From assembly GCA_023091665.1 (NCBI GenBank), contig JALJCQ010000014.1:1240001-1304000 (forward strand): a DNA stretch of 64,000 nt. The letters are read 5' to 3'. The position numbers and the translations under genes were made by a program. This DNA comes from Pythium myriotylum (Eukaryota > Oomycota > Peronosporomycetes > Pythiales > Pythiaceae). Below the pieces are notes generated by a model. The model made no database searches. It was not told where the DNA came from and worked only from the letters and a program-made list of their open reading frames with translations. Shown piece after piece: positions 1 through 10,279 of this stretch. Within the stretch, counting starts at the first letter, position 1. Each line of letters begins with the position of its first letter.

Positions 1-2584
1 CGGCTTCGACGTCACGGCCGCGCTCAACTGGTACTTCATGGAAGTCGCGTCCCATGAGGCCGAGCAGGAGCGAGCTCAGCGCGGACCGCCCTTGCGCGAC
101 GCCGCGCCCGCCGCTCAAGACCTGCCGCCGTCGAGCGGCTCCACGCCTCTCATCCAGTCCGGCCTCGGGCTCACGCTCCACTCGCGGAACGTGCAGGGTA
201 TGGTGAGCAAGACAGACACGTACTACGCGACGCTCACGCGCGGCGTCGCGACCTACGACATGATCACACCAAGCAACGAGAAGTTCCTGACGATTAAACT
301 CCGGAAACGAGGCTGGCGACCGGCCGCCGGCGCGCTCACAGGCCACGGTATCACGCCTGCAGCCGTGCAATCCATGCAACGACCCTACTTCATGAACGGC
401 GATATCGTCACTCTCGAGTGCAACGGCTTGTGGCTCAAATCGAGCTCTCTCCACAAGATGCTCCAGTGGAAATCTCCAGCGGATGACGACCGATGCAAGT
501 TCGTCATTCGAGGTCTCCCGCTTGGCAGGAATCTGCGTCCTGGAGACTACTTCTTCCTCACAAGTTACAAGTGGGAGGACAAGGAGATCGTGATGAAAGA
601 AGAAAAGCCCGTCGGGCTCACGAGTTACAACACGAGTGTGCATCGTTGTTTCCTCGGACTCGACCGTGTCAAATGGTACGTGGCTCTTGGAGAGATTTGA
701 ATTCCCTCAGAAATTAACGTTATTGCCATTGCAGGCCCCACCAGAGACTGTTCTTTTATGCCAAGCTGACGGAGAACGCGATGTCCAGCTTGCAGCAGCC
801 GACGGACCCCATCGATCTCCAAAACTTGAGCATCGATGTTGTGGGAACTCCAGCTGCCCCAATTATTGAGCAACAGCTACTCTCTGTAAGTGCCTACGAT
901 ATATCTTGGACTCGTGAAGAGGTTCCTGACGACCCTGTTCGCAACGAGTAGCCCCAGAGCCATACTTTCACTAGCGAGATCGAGGAGATGGATGTGAAGA
1001 TTGACCAGATGGTTGGAATCGTCGGGGACGAAATCTCGCGAGATCGACTTGCGAATTTCCTTGATGGTGCGGGTGGCAACGTCCAGATTGCATTGGAGCA
1101 CTACTTCATGACGCTATCTTCGCTGGAGCCCAAACCTGCTGAGCCACCGACTCTACTACCTCCCGTTCCACCACCTGTGATAATCGTTCCCGATCATGCT
1201 GCTCAAGTTCACGTTGCTGCTGCGGCTGCAGCTTCCGCCCAAGCGCACCATCATCGTAGACCACTGAGTGATCTTATCATTCCGATTCCGTCTCTGGATG
1301 AACCGCTGCAATCTCCTGTGCCTCATGCACCATCCCCGGCAGCTACTCCAGCTGCTGCTGCTCCATCCTTACTAGAAGAGGAAACTGTAAGCGCAGCATT
1401 AGAATCGGCTGTGATCTCTTCTTCCCGCTCACGTCGAGGAACCTCAGTTGACAGCATTTCGATGGATACATCTGGATACTCTATGCACGAAGAACCGGAA
1501 GGGCTCACCATTCATGACTTCGAGATGGTCAGCGTGTTGGGCAAAGGAAGCTTTGGCGCTGTAATGCTAGTTCGATTCAAGAAGGATGGCCGCATTTTTG
1601 CGTTGAAGATCATCAAAAAGTCTAACATGGACAAGTCCGACATTCGAAACGCGATGGAGGAACGTCAGATCCTACAGCGCATCCACCACCCGTACATTTG
1701 CAGTCTGATGTTCGCGTTCCAGACAAACGAGCGACTCTATCTCGGAATGAAGTACTATGCTGCTGGAGATTTGTTCTACCACCTCAACATGCGCGGACAG
1801 CTCCCTGTTCGTGATACCCAACTTTACGCTGCTGAGCTCGTTCTCGCGATATCATATCTTCATGAGCTCAACATCCTCTATCGAGATTTGAAGCCATCAA
1901 ACGTCATGATCGATTCTGACGGTCACATTGGTGTCGTTGACTTTGGTTTGTCGAAGCAGCACATCTATGGCAGTAGCCATGGTGTGAAGACTCTCTCTGG
2001 CACGGCAGAATATGTGGCGCCTGAGGCTCTCGCTCAGATGGCAGACGGCTCCCGAAGTTATGGGAAAGTTTACGACTGGTGGAGTCTTGGTGTCGTCATT
2101 GTAAGTTTGATTTTGGGACAACCGGCTGGTTGAGTTGGTTACTGACGTTTTTCTCGATGTTCAGTACGAGATGCTCGTCGGCGAGTCACCATTCTATGAC
2201 AAGAACGAGCACAAAATGCTGCGCAAGATCGCCTATGCTGATGTCATTTTCCCGAGCAACTTCCCGCGCGAGGCGCTTGACCTTGTTAAAGGCTTGCTGG
2301 TGAAGGACCCGTCTCGACGATTGGGCAGCGAGCACATGGGTGGAGTGGAGAAAATCAAGGAAAACGTATTCTTCCGAACGATTGACTGGGACCGCCTCGC
2401 GCGGAGAGAAATCCCGGCGTACTGGAAACCGAAGCTGGCTAGCGAAACCGATACGAGGTATGTCGACCCCGAATTCATCGACGAAGGCCCTCCGTCTGCT
2501 GTCATGGACCCAAGCGCAAGCGAGAAGAAGACGTTCAGCAAACGGTTTAGCCAGTTCTCGTTCAACATCAATCTTAGCAGTTAG
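1..2584 (+). CDS. AGC-family Ser/Thr protein kinase with UBA-like segments, 5' partial
   Basis: Four exons fit: 2-675, 735-885, 958-2100 and 2165-2584, giving 795 visible residues with the N-terminus beyond the window edge. The first visible residues (GFDVTAALNWYF) and a second segment near residues 286-325 (ending GGNVQIALEHYF) look like UBA-type helices. Between them lies a beta-rich stretch of unknown fold. The kinase domain begins near residue 463 with glycine loop GKGSFG, lysine motif ALKII, catalytic loop YRDLKPSN, DFG and VAPE. The tail after the kinase resembles an AGC C-terminal extension and has Phe-rich motifs (FSQFSF). The RD loop has Tyr in place of His, as in many AGC kinases. 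It should phosphorylate Ser/Thr substrates. The UBA-like parts suggest ubiquitin or protein binding, which is inference. The intron at 886-957 is supported by frame, although several acceptors lie close together. Confidence 0.8.
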
Positions 2585-2849
2585 GTGACTTTCCCCGCAA
2601 TTACTTTACATTCGTGAACGCGACAACTTGATTTTTTTTGCTCCTTGTGAGCCGCCACCCAGCGTGTCATCCACTTGCACATAGCAAGTCCACTGTTCAA
2701 AACAGAAAATGGAAGCCATGTTCCGCGCCTAATCTTGCAAATTGCTCTCGGTGTTTCCCTGATTCAGGATTATTCTGTCTCTTCCTGTACTAATCAAAGA
2801 CGTTTTCCGCCTGAGTCGGGTGAGCCATTCGCGGATCTCCTCGTCGGCA

Positions 2850-4301
2850 ATGGCCAGGCGCCTCCTCGCTCTGCTCGCGTGCGCGGCGCTCGCGCTGCCG
2901 CTCGCTGCGTCCGACAGCGTGCGCGTGCGCGTGCGCGTCCACCACAAGCACGCGGCGGAGACGCGAGCAGAAACGAGCCGCCGCGTCTTCCGCGTGACCG
3001 GCCCCAAGGCGGCCTTCGACGAGCTCCTCACGCCCGCGGTCCAGAAAGAGCTCAAGCTGGATGTCTGGCGCGTTCGGCGAGCGGACGGCGAGAAAACAGG
3101 CGAGCTGCTGGCCGAAATCGCCGCGACAGAAGATGCGATCGAGAAGCTGCGAGCCAAGCTGTCGCCAGGCAAGAAGCACCGCGCGAAAGGAGCCCATCTC
3201 GCCGCCAAGCTTCACGTCAAGACGACGGAAGACAATGTTCTCGAGCTTCGCGTCGCTCAGGACCGCAAGGAGGTCGCGTCGTGTCTCTATGCGACCAAGG
3301 GCTACCAGCTCACGCTCTCCGAGCAGCCGTCGTACGCGCAAAGCCAGTATTTCGACTGTTTCCGTCCCTACGATCAGATCTTCGAGTTCTTCGACATGGT
3401 GGCGGAGGAGCACCCGGAATTCGTGACCAAGATTCATAACATCTCCACGACCTACGAAGGACGAAGCATTCATGCGTACAAGTTGTCGACCCCCACAAAG
3501 AAAGCAACGCAAACGAAGAAGGCACTGTTCACCCAGTCTCTGATGCACGCTCGTGAGTGGCAGGCTGGGGCATCAACTCACTTTGCGTTTGCGTCGCTGC
3601 TCGATGGACTGCGCCAGAATGACACAAAGACCCTCGAAATCTTTGACGCTGTTGACTGGTATTTTGTTCCGATCGTGAACGTGGACGGTTACAAGTACTC
3701 ATGGGAGGTCGATCGGTACTGGCGGGTGAACCGCCACCCGTCAAATGGATACGAAGGTGTCGATCTGAACCGCAACTTTCCTCCGGCAGAGTACTTCAAC
3801 GTTGACCCAGATGATGTCTCAGAGGAAACAAACCCGGGTGAAGCACCGCTGAGCGAGCCAGAATCTCGCGGTATTTTCGAGTTCATCCTGGGAATTCCGA
3901 ATCTTGTCGGATTTGTGGATGTCCACGCTTATAGCGGAATGGTTCTTCGGCCGTTCAGTGACGTTCAAGGCGCACCAGAGGAGCCGTATGGATCAGCAAT
4001 GAAGCGCCTCGGCGACTCCGTGCGTGACGCGATGTCGCCGAAGAAGAAAGGTCAATTCCAATACCTCTCACAGACGAGTGGCGAGCTGTACCCAGCGTAT
4101 GGTTGCATTGACGACGGCGTGTATCGTGAAACGAACTATGAGGTTCCCACACTTACGATCGAAGTCGAAGGTGACGACTTTATTGCGCCTCAGAAGATGA
4201 TACGTCATGTCGGTCACGATCTGGACTGTGGGCTGCGTCGCTTTGTCGCGGAGGCGCTGAAGTACAATTCGTTCATTTTGAAGCTGAAGAAAACTAACTA
4301 G
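2850..4301 (+). CDS. Secreted zinc carboxypeptidase, M14 family
   Basis: Single-exon gene of 483 residues. It begins with a signal peptide (MARRLLALLACAALALPLAA), then a propeptide-like region of about 100 residues, then the M14 peptidase domain. The zinc site is readable: HAREW (His near residue 233, Glu three residues on) and DVHAYSG (His near residue 359). Substrate-binding signatures are VNVDGY and DLNRNFPP, and the general base is the Glu in TLTIEVEG near residue 438. The family removes C-terminal amino acids from peptides. With the leader it is probably secreted as a zymogen and activated by cleavage. The ATG at 2850 was chosen because the leader starts there; the frame is open 30 bases further up but with no ATG. 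Length fits pancreatic-type procarboxypeptidases plus a short extension. Confidence 0.9.
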   Translation: MARRLLALLACAALALPLAASDSVRVRVRVHHKHAAETRAETSRRVFRVTGPKAAFDELLTPAVQKELKLDVWRVRRADGEKTGELLAEIAATEDAIEKLRAKLSPGKKHRAKGAHLAAKLHVKTTEDNVLELRVAQDRKEVASCLYATKGYQLTLSEQPSYAQSQYFDCFRPYDQIFEFFDMVAEEHPEFVTKIHNISTTYEGRSIHAYKLSTPTKKATQTKKALFTQSLMHAREWQAGASTHFAFASLLDGLRQNDTKTLEIFDAVDWYFVPIVNVDGYKYSWEVDRYWRVNRHPSNGYEGVDLNRNFPPAEYFNVDPDDVSEETNPGEAPLSEPESRGIFEFILGIPNLVGFVDVHAYSGMVLRPFSDVQGAPEEPYGSAMKRLGDSVRDAMSPKKKGQFQYLSQTSGELYPAYGCIDDGVYRETNYEVPTLTIEVEGDDFIAPQKMIRHVGHDLDCGLRRFVAEALKYNSFILKLKKTN

Positions 4302-4393
4302 TTCAATAGAGACCAGGGTTCAGCATTGTGCTATACTTGGTTTGTGGGAATTTGGGACAGCTTTCTTTGAGCAAAAGACAGGTGCAAGTCGAA

Positions 4394-5529
4394 ATGAAGT
4401 ACAAAGTACGCGTTGGCGGCCGCGAAACATGGGTCGCTAGTCTTCCTGAGAGTCTGAAACATGAGTTCTCGACGGAAGAACTGGAGCAAATGCAGCAACA
4501 GGTGTGAACAAATAGCCTGCATGTGCAAAGTTGATGGTATCTCACAATGCTTTCGTGACCGCAGTTTTGCGATTTCGATGAGAGTGGCGATGGCAGCATT
4601 GCTGCGGCTGAGTTGATTGTCCTGATGAAGTCTATGGGAATCGACATCACCCTAGACGAAGTGCAGGCTCTCATCGATAAAGTAGATGACAATCATTCGG
4701 GGGAGTTGGAGTTCCACGAGTTTGTTCGCGTAGGCACATCGATCCACTGATTGTTTTTGTTCAGTTCTCCTCATTCGTGAACTAATGTAGCTTGTGAGTG
4801 AGTCCCGACGCGGTGACACCGACAAACTCGCCGACTTCATCCAGTATTCGAAGCTCGCACTCGCAATCCGATCTGAACTCCAGGATCTTGTTGCACATCC
4901 GACCAAATTCTCACGCGTCTACCCCGTGAAAGGTCCACCACTCGCACATAATCTGTGCGGATGTTGTCAAGTGCTAACCTCCTCTGGTTCCATTAGAGAA
5001 TGCATGGGAGTGGAAAGTTGACATCGAAGGACCTACGGAAACTCCATACGAAGGTGCCCCATTGACTTTCCGCGTCATTTTTGGTCACGAATACCCCTAC
5101 GAACCTCCGTCACTCGCTTGTCTAACCCGCATCTACCATCCCAATTTCGTGCCGGTAGGTTGCCTCTACGTTATCTGCCCAAATGGTGGTGCCGTACCAA
5201 TTTGATCCATTCGACAGCTTTTGAATGGCACCATGTCGATACCTGGATTCACTGATCGATGGGAGCCCGAGTGGCGTATGCGTGGGCTTCTCGAACGCCT
5301 TGAGCAACTGTTGGTAGCCCCAGACGTGGATCTCATGACGGCGTTCTTCGACGACTCTGAGTTCCAACTAGGCCGTGCCAATCCTTCAGCTTCCCCCCAT
5401 CGCAGGATGCGTCACCCACGAGAAATCGCACTTGATTGCATTGATCTGTACGTCACAGACCCGGCCAAGTTCTTCACCGTCGCGAAGGAATTCACCGCAT
5501 CGATCACCAGGAGAACTGAGAAAATGTAG
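4394..5529 (+). CDS. EF-hand pair fused to an inactive E2 (UEV-like) domain
   Basis: Five exons fit in phase: 4394-4501, 4565-4729, 4791-4932, 4997-5154 and 5218-5529, giving 294 residues. Residues about 37-92 hold two EF-hands with canonical 12-residue loops (DESGDGSIAAAE and DDNHSGELEFHE), so calcium binding is expected. From about residue 115 the protein matches the ubiquitin-conjugating fold: helix 1, WKVDIEGPTETPYEG, then PYEPPSLACLTRIYHPN. The stretch after HPN aligns with the active-site strip of E2 enzymes (NG-x-x-C-L ... D-x-W-x-P) as NGTMSI ... DRWEP. Serine replaces the catalytic cysteine, so it should not form a ubiquitin thioester and resembles UEV proteins. Function is inferred: calcium-responsive ubiquitin-pathway adaptor. 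All introns are 61-64 bases. The start at 4394 is the first ATG in frame. Confidence 0.75.
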
Positions 5530-5657
5530 CCATATTTGCTCTTCTAAAGAGATGTATCTGTCAATAACTACTGCACAGAGACTTTGTGTAGGATTGGTGT
5601 GGTGGAACCGAGCTCTGTGTGAGGAATTTGTTCACCAGCAAATCAAGGATAACCACC

Positions 5658-6211
5658 ATGCTCGCGCAGCACGAGGAGGTCGAAGCCGACGTAAGTGGCC
5701 GCCGCAGGACGCGACGCGGCGCGCGTCTGGTGAGATGCAGAGAAAGAGCAGTTTCTGACACGTCGATCGGTGGGTCGCTCGCCGCGTAGGTCCGCAAGGA
5801 GGACCAGCAGCGCATCAACGAGTTCGGCCGCAACAACGCGCGGCTGTACGACATCCGCGACCAGAAGAAGGCTCTCCAGGTGCGTCCGCGCAGCGCTCTG
5901 CGTGTATTCGTACTGAGTCTGGTTAGCTCTGACGTGTGGGGGAATCTCAGGACAAGTTGGACACGCTGGACGACGCCAACACGGAGCTGATGATGGGAAT
6001 GGGCGACAACGTCGAGCTATTTATTGGCGAGAGCTTCGTCGAGGCGTCCGAAGAGTTCGCGCAGGAGTTCCTGGAGAAGCAGGTGGAGGAGACAAAGAAG
6101 GAAGTCGACGCGCTCGCCGCGGAGGAATCGAAGCTGGAGGCTCGTCAGGCCGTACTCAAGAAAGCTCTGTACGGCCGATTCGGCACCAGCATCAACCTAG
6201 AGGACAAGTAG
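5658..6211 (+). CDS. PFDN4: Prefoldin subunit 4
   Basis: Three exons (5658-5690, 5790-5879, 5951-6211) give 127 residues, the usual length for this subunit. The sequence is a beta-prefoldin coiled coil: N-terminal helix with VRKEDQQRINEFGRNN, the LDDANTELMMG hinge, the beta-hairpin DNVELFIGESFVEAS, and a C-terminal helix ending in LYGRFGTSINLE, the typical PFD4 terminus. Prefoldin is a hexameric cytosolic chaperone that passes unfolded actin and tubulin to the CCT/TRiC chaperonin. Both introns are phase 0. The ATG at 5658 gives a short first exon of 11 codons and is the only plausible start. The gene lies 128 bases after the EF-hand/UEV gene on the same strand. Confidence 0.9.
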
Positions 6212-6383
6212 GGTTCAAGCAAAGAATTACACTTTGCTGGAGGCTGACAGAGAGATGGGATATTTCTGGTGCCCGTGAAAGCAACGTGTTGTTGGCTCTT
6301 CTGTGATGTTCTTCCTTTATCTTTCCAGGAGCCCAACCTGGTTGGAGTCTTGATATGCTGAAACGTACACTTTACCCACGGTC

Positions 6384-7974
6384 CTACTGGTCGAGCCACT
6401 TGTATCGCATGCCTTTCTCTTCAACGAGCAGATTCTCAGTATGCCAGCTTGAGTGATCAAGGAGCTTGATGAACTTGTCGCCCAGCCGCTTGCTCTCGGC
6501 ATACGAGTCGCGGCATACAACGCGCAAAACTTCATCATTGACAACATCAAGTGTCTGGAGCTTGCGCTGGATGAGTACGGCGTGAAGGTGTGCATGGAGG
6601 GCGTCACCGCTTGTCGCGCTCTCTTCCAGAGCGAGATCTATCCGGTACTTGCCGTCGTCACCATGATTCTACGCACACAAAGGGTATGAGGAATGGGTTC
6701 GTATGCAAGGTGCAGAATGTAGTCAGGCAGATACGCACCACGTTCAGCAGGTAGCGGTCATTTTCGAAGAAGCTTTTGAGGCGAAGTAGTTCCTGCGGCG
6801 AGTTCCGCGTGATTTGTGCGAGTGACGCGTTACCGTCCACGATCGACTTGCTGTACAAGGAGATGTATCCCGAAATCAGAGTCTTCATGAACTTCTCTTG
6901 CTCAGCAACGAGATCTTGGTGAGGCACTTCACTGGCGTTATTCGTGAGGAAATGGTCGAGGACAAGGTGGAGACGCTGACAGTTGAACGTCCGCAGCGAC
7001 ACGCACACAAGTGCTTTATACACACTGTACTGGTGCACGGACGCAAGCATGAGAAAGGCGCCCATAACATTCCAGGTCTCGGCCCCGGTGTATTGGGAAA
7101 CTGCAATGCCCAGTCCTGTACCAATGATAGAGGACGCGATTGCTTGGGATCCAGCTTTGGCCGTGATATCGGCAAGATTCTCTCGAAGCGCGAACGAATT
7201 GTGGAAGCCAGCGCGTGTCGCGCTTGCGCTGAGCCACGAGACGTTTTTGGACACGTTAGCTAGCGACGCCATGGGTAAGAAATACGCAGGGAACAGAGGC
7301 GTGAGGATCTCCATGAGCCCAGCCAAGTCGAGCGACACTGCCGATGCGACACGCCATCGCTTCGGATCGGCGTCGTAGCGGTTGTTGACGAGACTCGCAA
7401 ACATGACGCCGCCGAACTGGCCGAGACCGTCTTTCAGAACCCAGTTGACGGCAGCGGCCGTCGGGATCGAGCCGGCGCCGAGACCAATCGCGTAGAGCAG
7501 TGACTGCATCGAGAGCACGCCCGACGCGGCCGACGCGATCGTGCCGACGAAGTACCACTTGGCGTACGGAAGGTAGTCGGGCGTGACCGACTTGCGGAAG
7601 TCTCGCGGCAGGAACAGGTCGGACAGGAAGTCGACGGTGCGCTCGCCGGTGGACTGGAGAATCGCGAGGAGCCCCGGGCGCTCGGTCTCTTGGCCGCCCT
7701 GCTGGCTCTGCTGCTTGCGCCAGAGCGTGAGCACGTGCTCGTGGGTCTTGTGGATCTCAAACGCCGTCGGCTTGTCGCCATGGTGCTTGGAGACTCCGTA
7801 GAGCGTGCTGCCGTGCTGGAGTCCGTTGGTCTGCGACGCGATGCCCTTGAAATGGGCCGGCGGCGGCGCGGCCGGGGGCGCATTGTCGGAGCTGCTCACG
7901 AGCCGCAGCGACGAGTGTAGCCATCTTGGTGGGGCCGCGACGCGACGAACGGACGAGACGCGAAGTCGCAGCAT
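6384..7974 (-). CDS. RUS/DUF647 family protein (root UVB sensitive-like)
   Basis: Two exons on the minus strand: 7974-6739 and 6668-6384, about 506 residues. The N-terminus (MLRLRVSSVRRVAAPPRWLHSS) is rich in Arg, Ser and hydrophobic residues without acids, as in a mitochondrial presequence. The core carries the DUF647 pattern: FLPRDFRKSVTPDYLPYAKWYF, a hydrophobic region with glycine-rich helices, then KDGLGQFGGVMFASLVNNRYDADPK in two parts, and a C-terminal domain after the intron ending in RYKWLDQ. The molecular function of the family is poorly defined; plant members act in UV-B responses and auxin transport. In the same frame the coding sequence could begin at 8076 with a longer basic leader. 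The start at 7974 was preferred because it begins the presequence directly. The donor could be three bases upstream without changing phase. Confidence 0.85.
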
Positions 7975-8717
7975 GCTGATCCCACGCAAAGGCCGGCCAG
8001 TGGATGGTTCGACCCGTGGTCGACGGCCACGCACTGCGAGCATCGAGCTCACGACGCGCCGAGAGCGCGCAGTCATGCCGCTAGGTCGTGCGTCATTGGC
8101 GGATATTGGGCAGCGAGGAGGATCGCTCCAAAATTAGCTTAGTTTATAGTCCGACTCAGAACAGAATCAGGTTCGTGGATGGGGATTCTCCAAATCGTTG
8201 GCGGCTGCATCCAAGGGTCCGTTGATGATGTTGAGGCAGCAGAAGTTTGCTGGCGGCGGAGGGCGCCGCCCACGAGTTGCGAGCTCCGCGCGATCGACGC
8301 GGCGTAGAGGCGGCGGCCCGCGGGCCGTGCGTGGACGGTGTGTGATGGGGCGCTGGAAGGCGGTCCCCGAGGCGAGCGGGAACCCAGGAAGCCACCAACG
8401 AGGGAGAGATCTCGTGGTGGCGTGACCATGGACGCCAACATCTTAACGCCAACGCGAATTCAACCCTTGGAAATCCAGCCGAACGAGCAGCTCCAACTCA
8501 CAACTCAGGGGACCCACGCCAACACTTAGCAACGCGGGGTAGGGTTCGTGGCCCCAAAGAATCCGTGGATTTTGTGGGCGTTGGCGCCAACGTCCAGCGT
8601 GACGTTGAGAAGACGAGCCATCCATCACGAGAGATGCAGCCACGTTCGCCCAGGACATGGCCGGCGCGCTCGTGAGCTCATTCGACAACTGCCCTCGCGC
8701 CTTCCACGCCCAAGACA
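7975..8717. other. Divergent intergenic region
   Basis: This spacer separates the minus-strand RUS gene from the plus-strand kinase and must hold both promoters. No protein-like reading frame was found beyond the possible N-terminal extension of the RUS gene up to 8076. The clearest local signal is a palindrome at 8579-8592. Confidence 0.5.
8579..8592. promoter_or_regulatory. 14-base perfect palindrome upstream of kinase gene
   Basis: CGTTGGCGCCAACG is its own reverse complement. It lies about 125 bases before the kinase start codon. GTTGG/CCAAC-like words also occur nearby at 8440-8470. It could be a dimeric transcription-factor site, or chance in GC-rich DNA. Confidence 0.25.
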
Positions 8718-9719
8718 ATGGCCTGCCTGTCTTCCTCTCCCTGCGCCACGCGGCTGCCGCCCCCGCCGGCGCCCGACGCCCCGCGCAAGAGCTCCTTCCG
8801 AGTCGTCCGCGAGCTCGGCGCCGGCCTCCAAGGCCGCGTGCTGCTCGCGTGGGACGAACACGCGAGCAAGCACGTGGCCGTCAAGCTGCCCTCGGCGTTC
8901 CCGGCCTCGACGACCGACGACTTCGACGGCCGCCTGCTCGATTACCAAGTCAAGTCCATCGGGCGAGAGCGACAGGCCCTCCGACTCGTGAGTCACGAGA
9001 ACGTCGTCGAGTGCTTGCGTCTCGTGCCGGGCAAGAAACACGGCCGCTCGTACGTCGCGTTGGTGACCGAGTTTGCGTGCAACGGCGACCTCTTCGACGC
9101 GATCTCGCTCGGCGGGATGCTGCCACGACCCGTGGCCAAGTTCTACTTCCACCAGCTCATCCGCGGCGTCCAGGCGTGCCATGCGAGCGGCGTCGTGCAC
9201 CGCGACATCAAGCCCGAGAACATCCTCTTCGACGACAAGTTCACACTCAAGCTCTGCGATTTCGGCTTGGCGGTGACGTCTCCAGATCGCGCCAACGCCG
9301 ACACCATGACGCTCCGCGAAGTGTCGGGGACGTCGCTCTACATGGCGCCGGAGGTCATGGCCATGAAGTCGTACCGGGCAACGCCAGTCGACGTCTGGGC
9401 ATGCGGGGTCGTGCTCTTCGTCATGCTCACGAGCTTCCCTCCGTTTGAGGAGGCCAAGGCAGGCGACTACTGGTACGACTGCATCATGACCGACCGCATG
9501 GACGTCTTCTGGGCGTCGCAGCCAGACTCGCTCGCCCTCCCAAGCCCAGACGCGATCGACCTCGTGAACCGCATGCTCTGTCCGAACCCCGATCTCCGCA
9601 TCACGGTGCCCGAGATCCTCGCTCACCCGTGGCTGAGCAACGTCCACCGCATCGACGCGGCGCGCGTCGTGGACGAGATGGCTCGCCGCCGACAGTGCAT
9701 AGTCGATGGCTCGCTGTAA
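8718..9719 (+). CDS. Ser/Thr protein kinase (CAMK/SNF1-like), first of a tandem pair
   Basis: Intron-free gene of 333 residues that is almost entirely kinase domain. Visible motifs in order: glycine loop GAGLQGRV, VAVK lysine, a Glu in helix C, catalytic loop VHRDIKPENILF, DFGLAV, the activation segment ending in TSLYMAPE, then DVWACGVVLFVML and a final helix with HPWL. All catalytic residues are present, so it should be active. The closest general class is CAMK/SNF1-related. The substrate is unknown. It has no added domain or membrane anchor. The next gene downstream (10280-11320) shares the unusual GxGLQGRV loop, the helix around QS-I-x-x-ER-A-x-RLV and the ending, so the two are tandem paralogues. 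The ATG at 8718 is close to the domain start and leaves a 30-residue Pro/Ser-rich leader. Confidence 0.9.
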   Translation: MACLSSSPCATRLPPPPAPDAPRKSSFRVVRELGAGLQGRVLLAWDEHASKHVAVKLPSAFPASTTDDFDGRLLDYQVKSIGRERQALRLVSHENVVECLRLVPGKKHGRSYVALVTEFACNGDLFDAISLGGMLPRPVAKFYFHQLIRGVQACHASGVVHRDIKPENILFDDKFTLKLCDFGLAVTSPDRANADTMTLREVSGTSLYMAPEVMAMKSYRATPVDVWACGVVLFVMLTSFPPFEEAKAGDYWYDCIMTDRMDVFWASQPDSLALPSPDAIDLVNRMLCPNPDLRITVPEILAHPWLSNVHRIDAARVVDEMARRRQCIVDGSL

Positions 9720-10279
9720 GCTACCGGTCTAGGCCGCCCATACTCAGCCCGATGTACCCTAGCTCGTTTAACCCACACGTCCAAATATTTAGTCTCCACC
9801 CCACTTTTGAGCCATCCATTCTCGACGTCTCCAAGTTCATGTTGAACCTTGCGACTCAGATTAATTTTTTGACACGTGACCTACATTCCATCGTGTCTGT
9901 TCGCCTGACGTGGTGGATGTGAAGGCTCGATGGCGTCGCCCTGCGTCAGCGATGGAGGTCGCCACGTTGCACTTGGCTATGCGACGCATCCCCCTCTTCT
10001 TCTCGTCCGTTGACGACAGCAGCTTACGCGACCAACGAGATTCTCGCGACACCCTGGGAGTATCGCGCGTGTCTTTGCTAGAGTCGATTTCACTCGTCGG
10101 GATTTTTCATGTCGTCGTTGGCTGGGTTGCAGTTGCAGTGAAGGCGCGACGTTACGTAGCTCTTGGAAACGCTTCTGCATCCGACGAAGTGCGGTCTCAC
10201 TTGAAGAACGCCCGTGGATAGCCCTCCATTCTTCAAGATCCTTTCTTCCGTTCAACACATCAGCAACATCCAGCATATC
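9720..10279. other. Intergenic region between the kinase paralogues
   Basis: No convincing coding sequence was seen. Short frames on both strands have no recognisable composition. The region should contain the terminator of the upstream kinase gene and the promoter of the downstream one. Confidence 0.4.

Noticed and set aside
8625..9647. 340-codon minus-strand frame opposite the first kinase
   Set aside because: The plus strand encodes a complete kinase; the reverse frame has shadow composition only.
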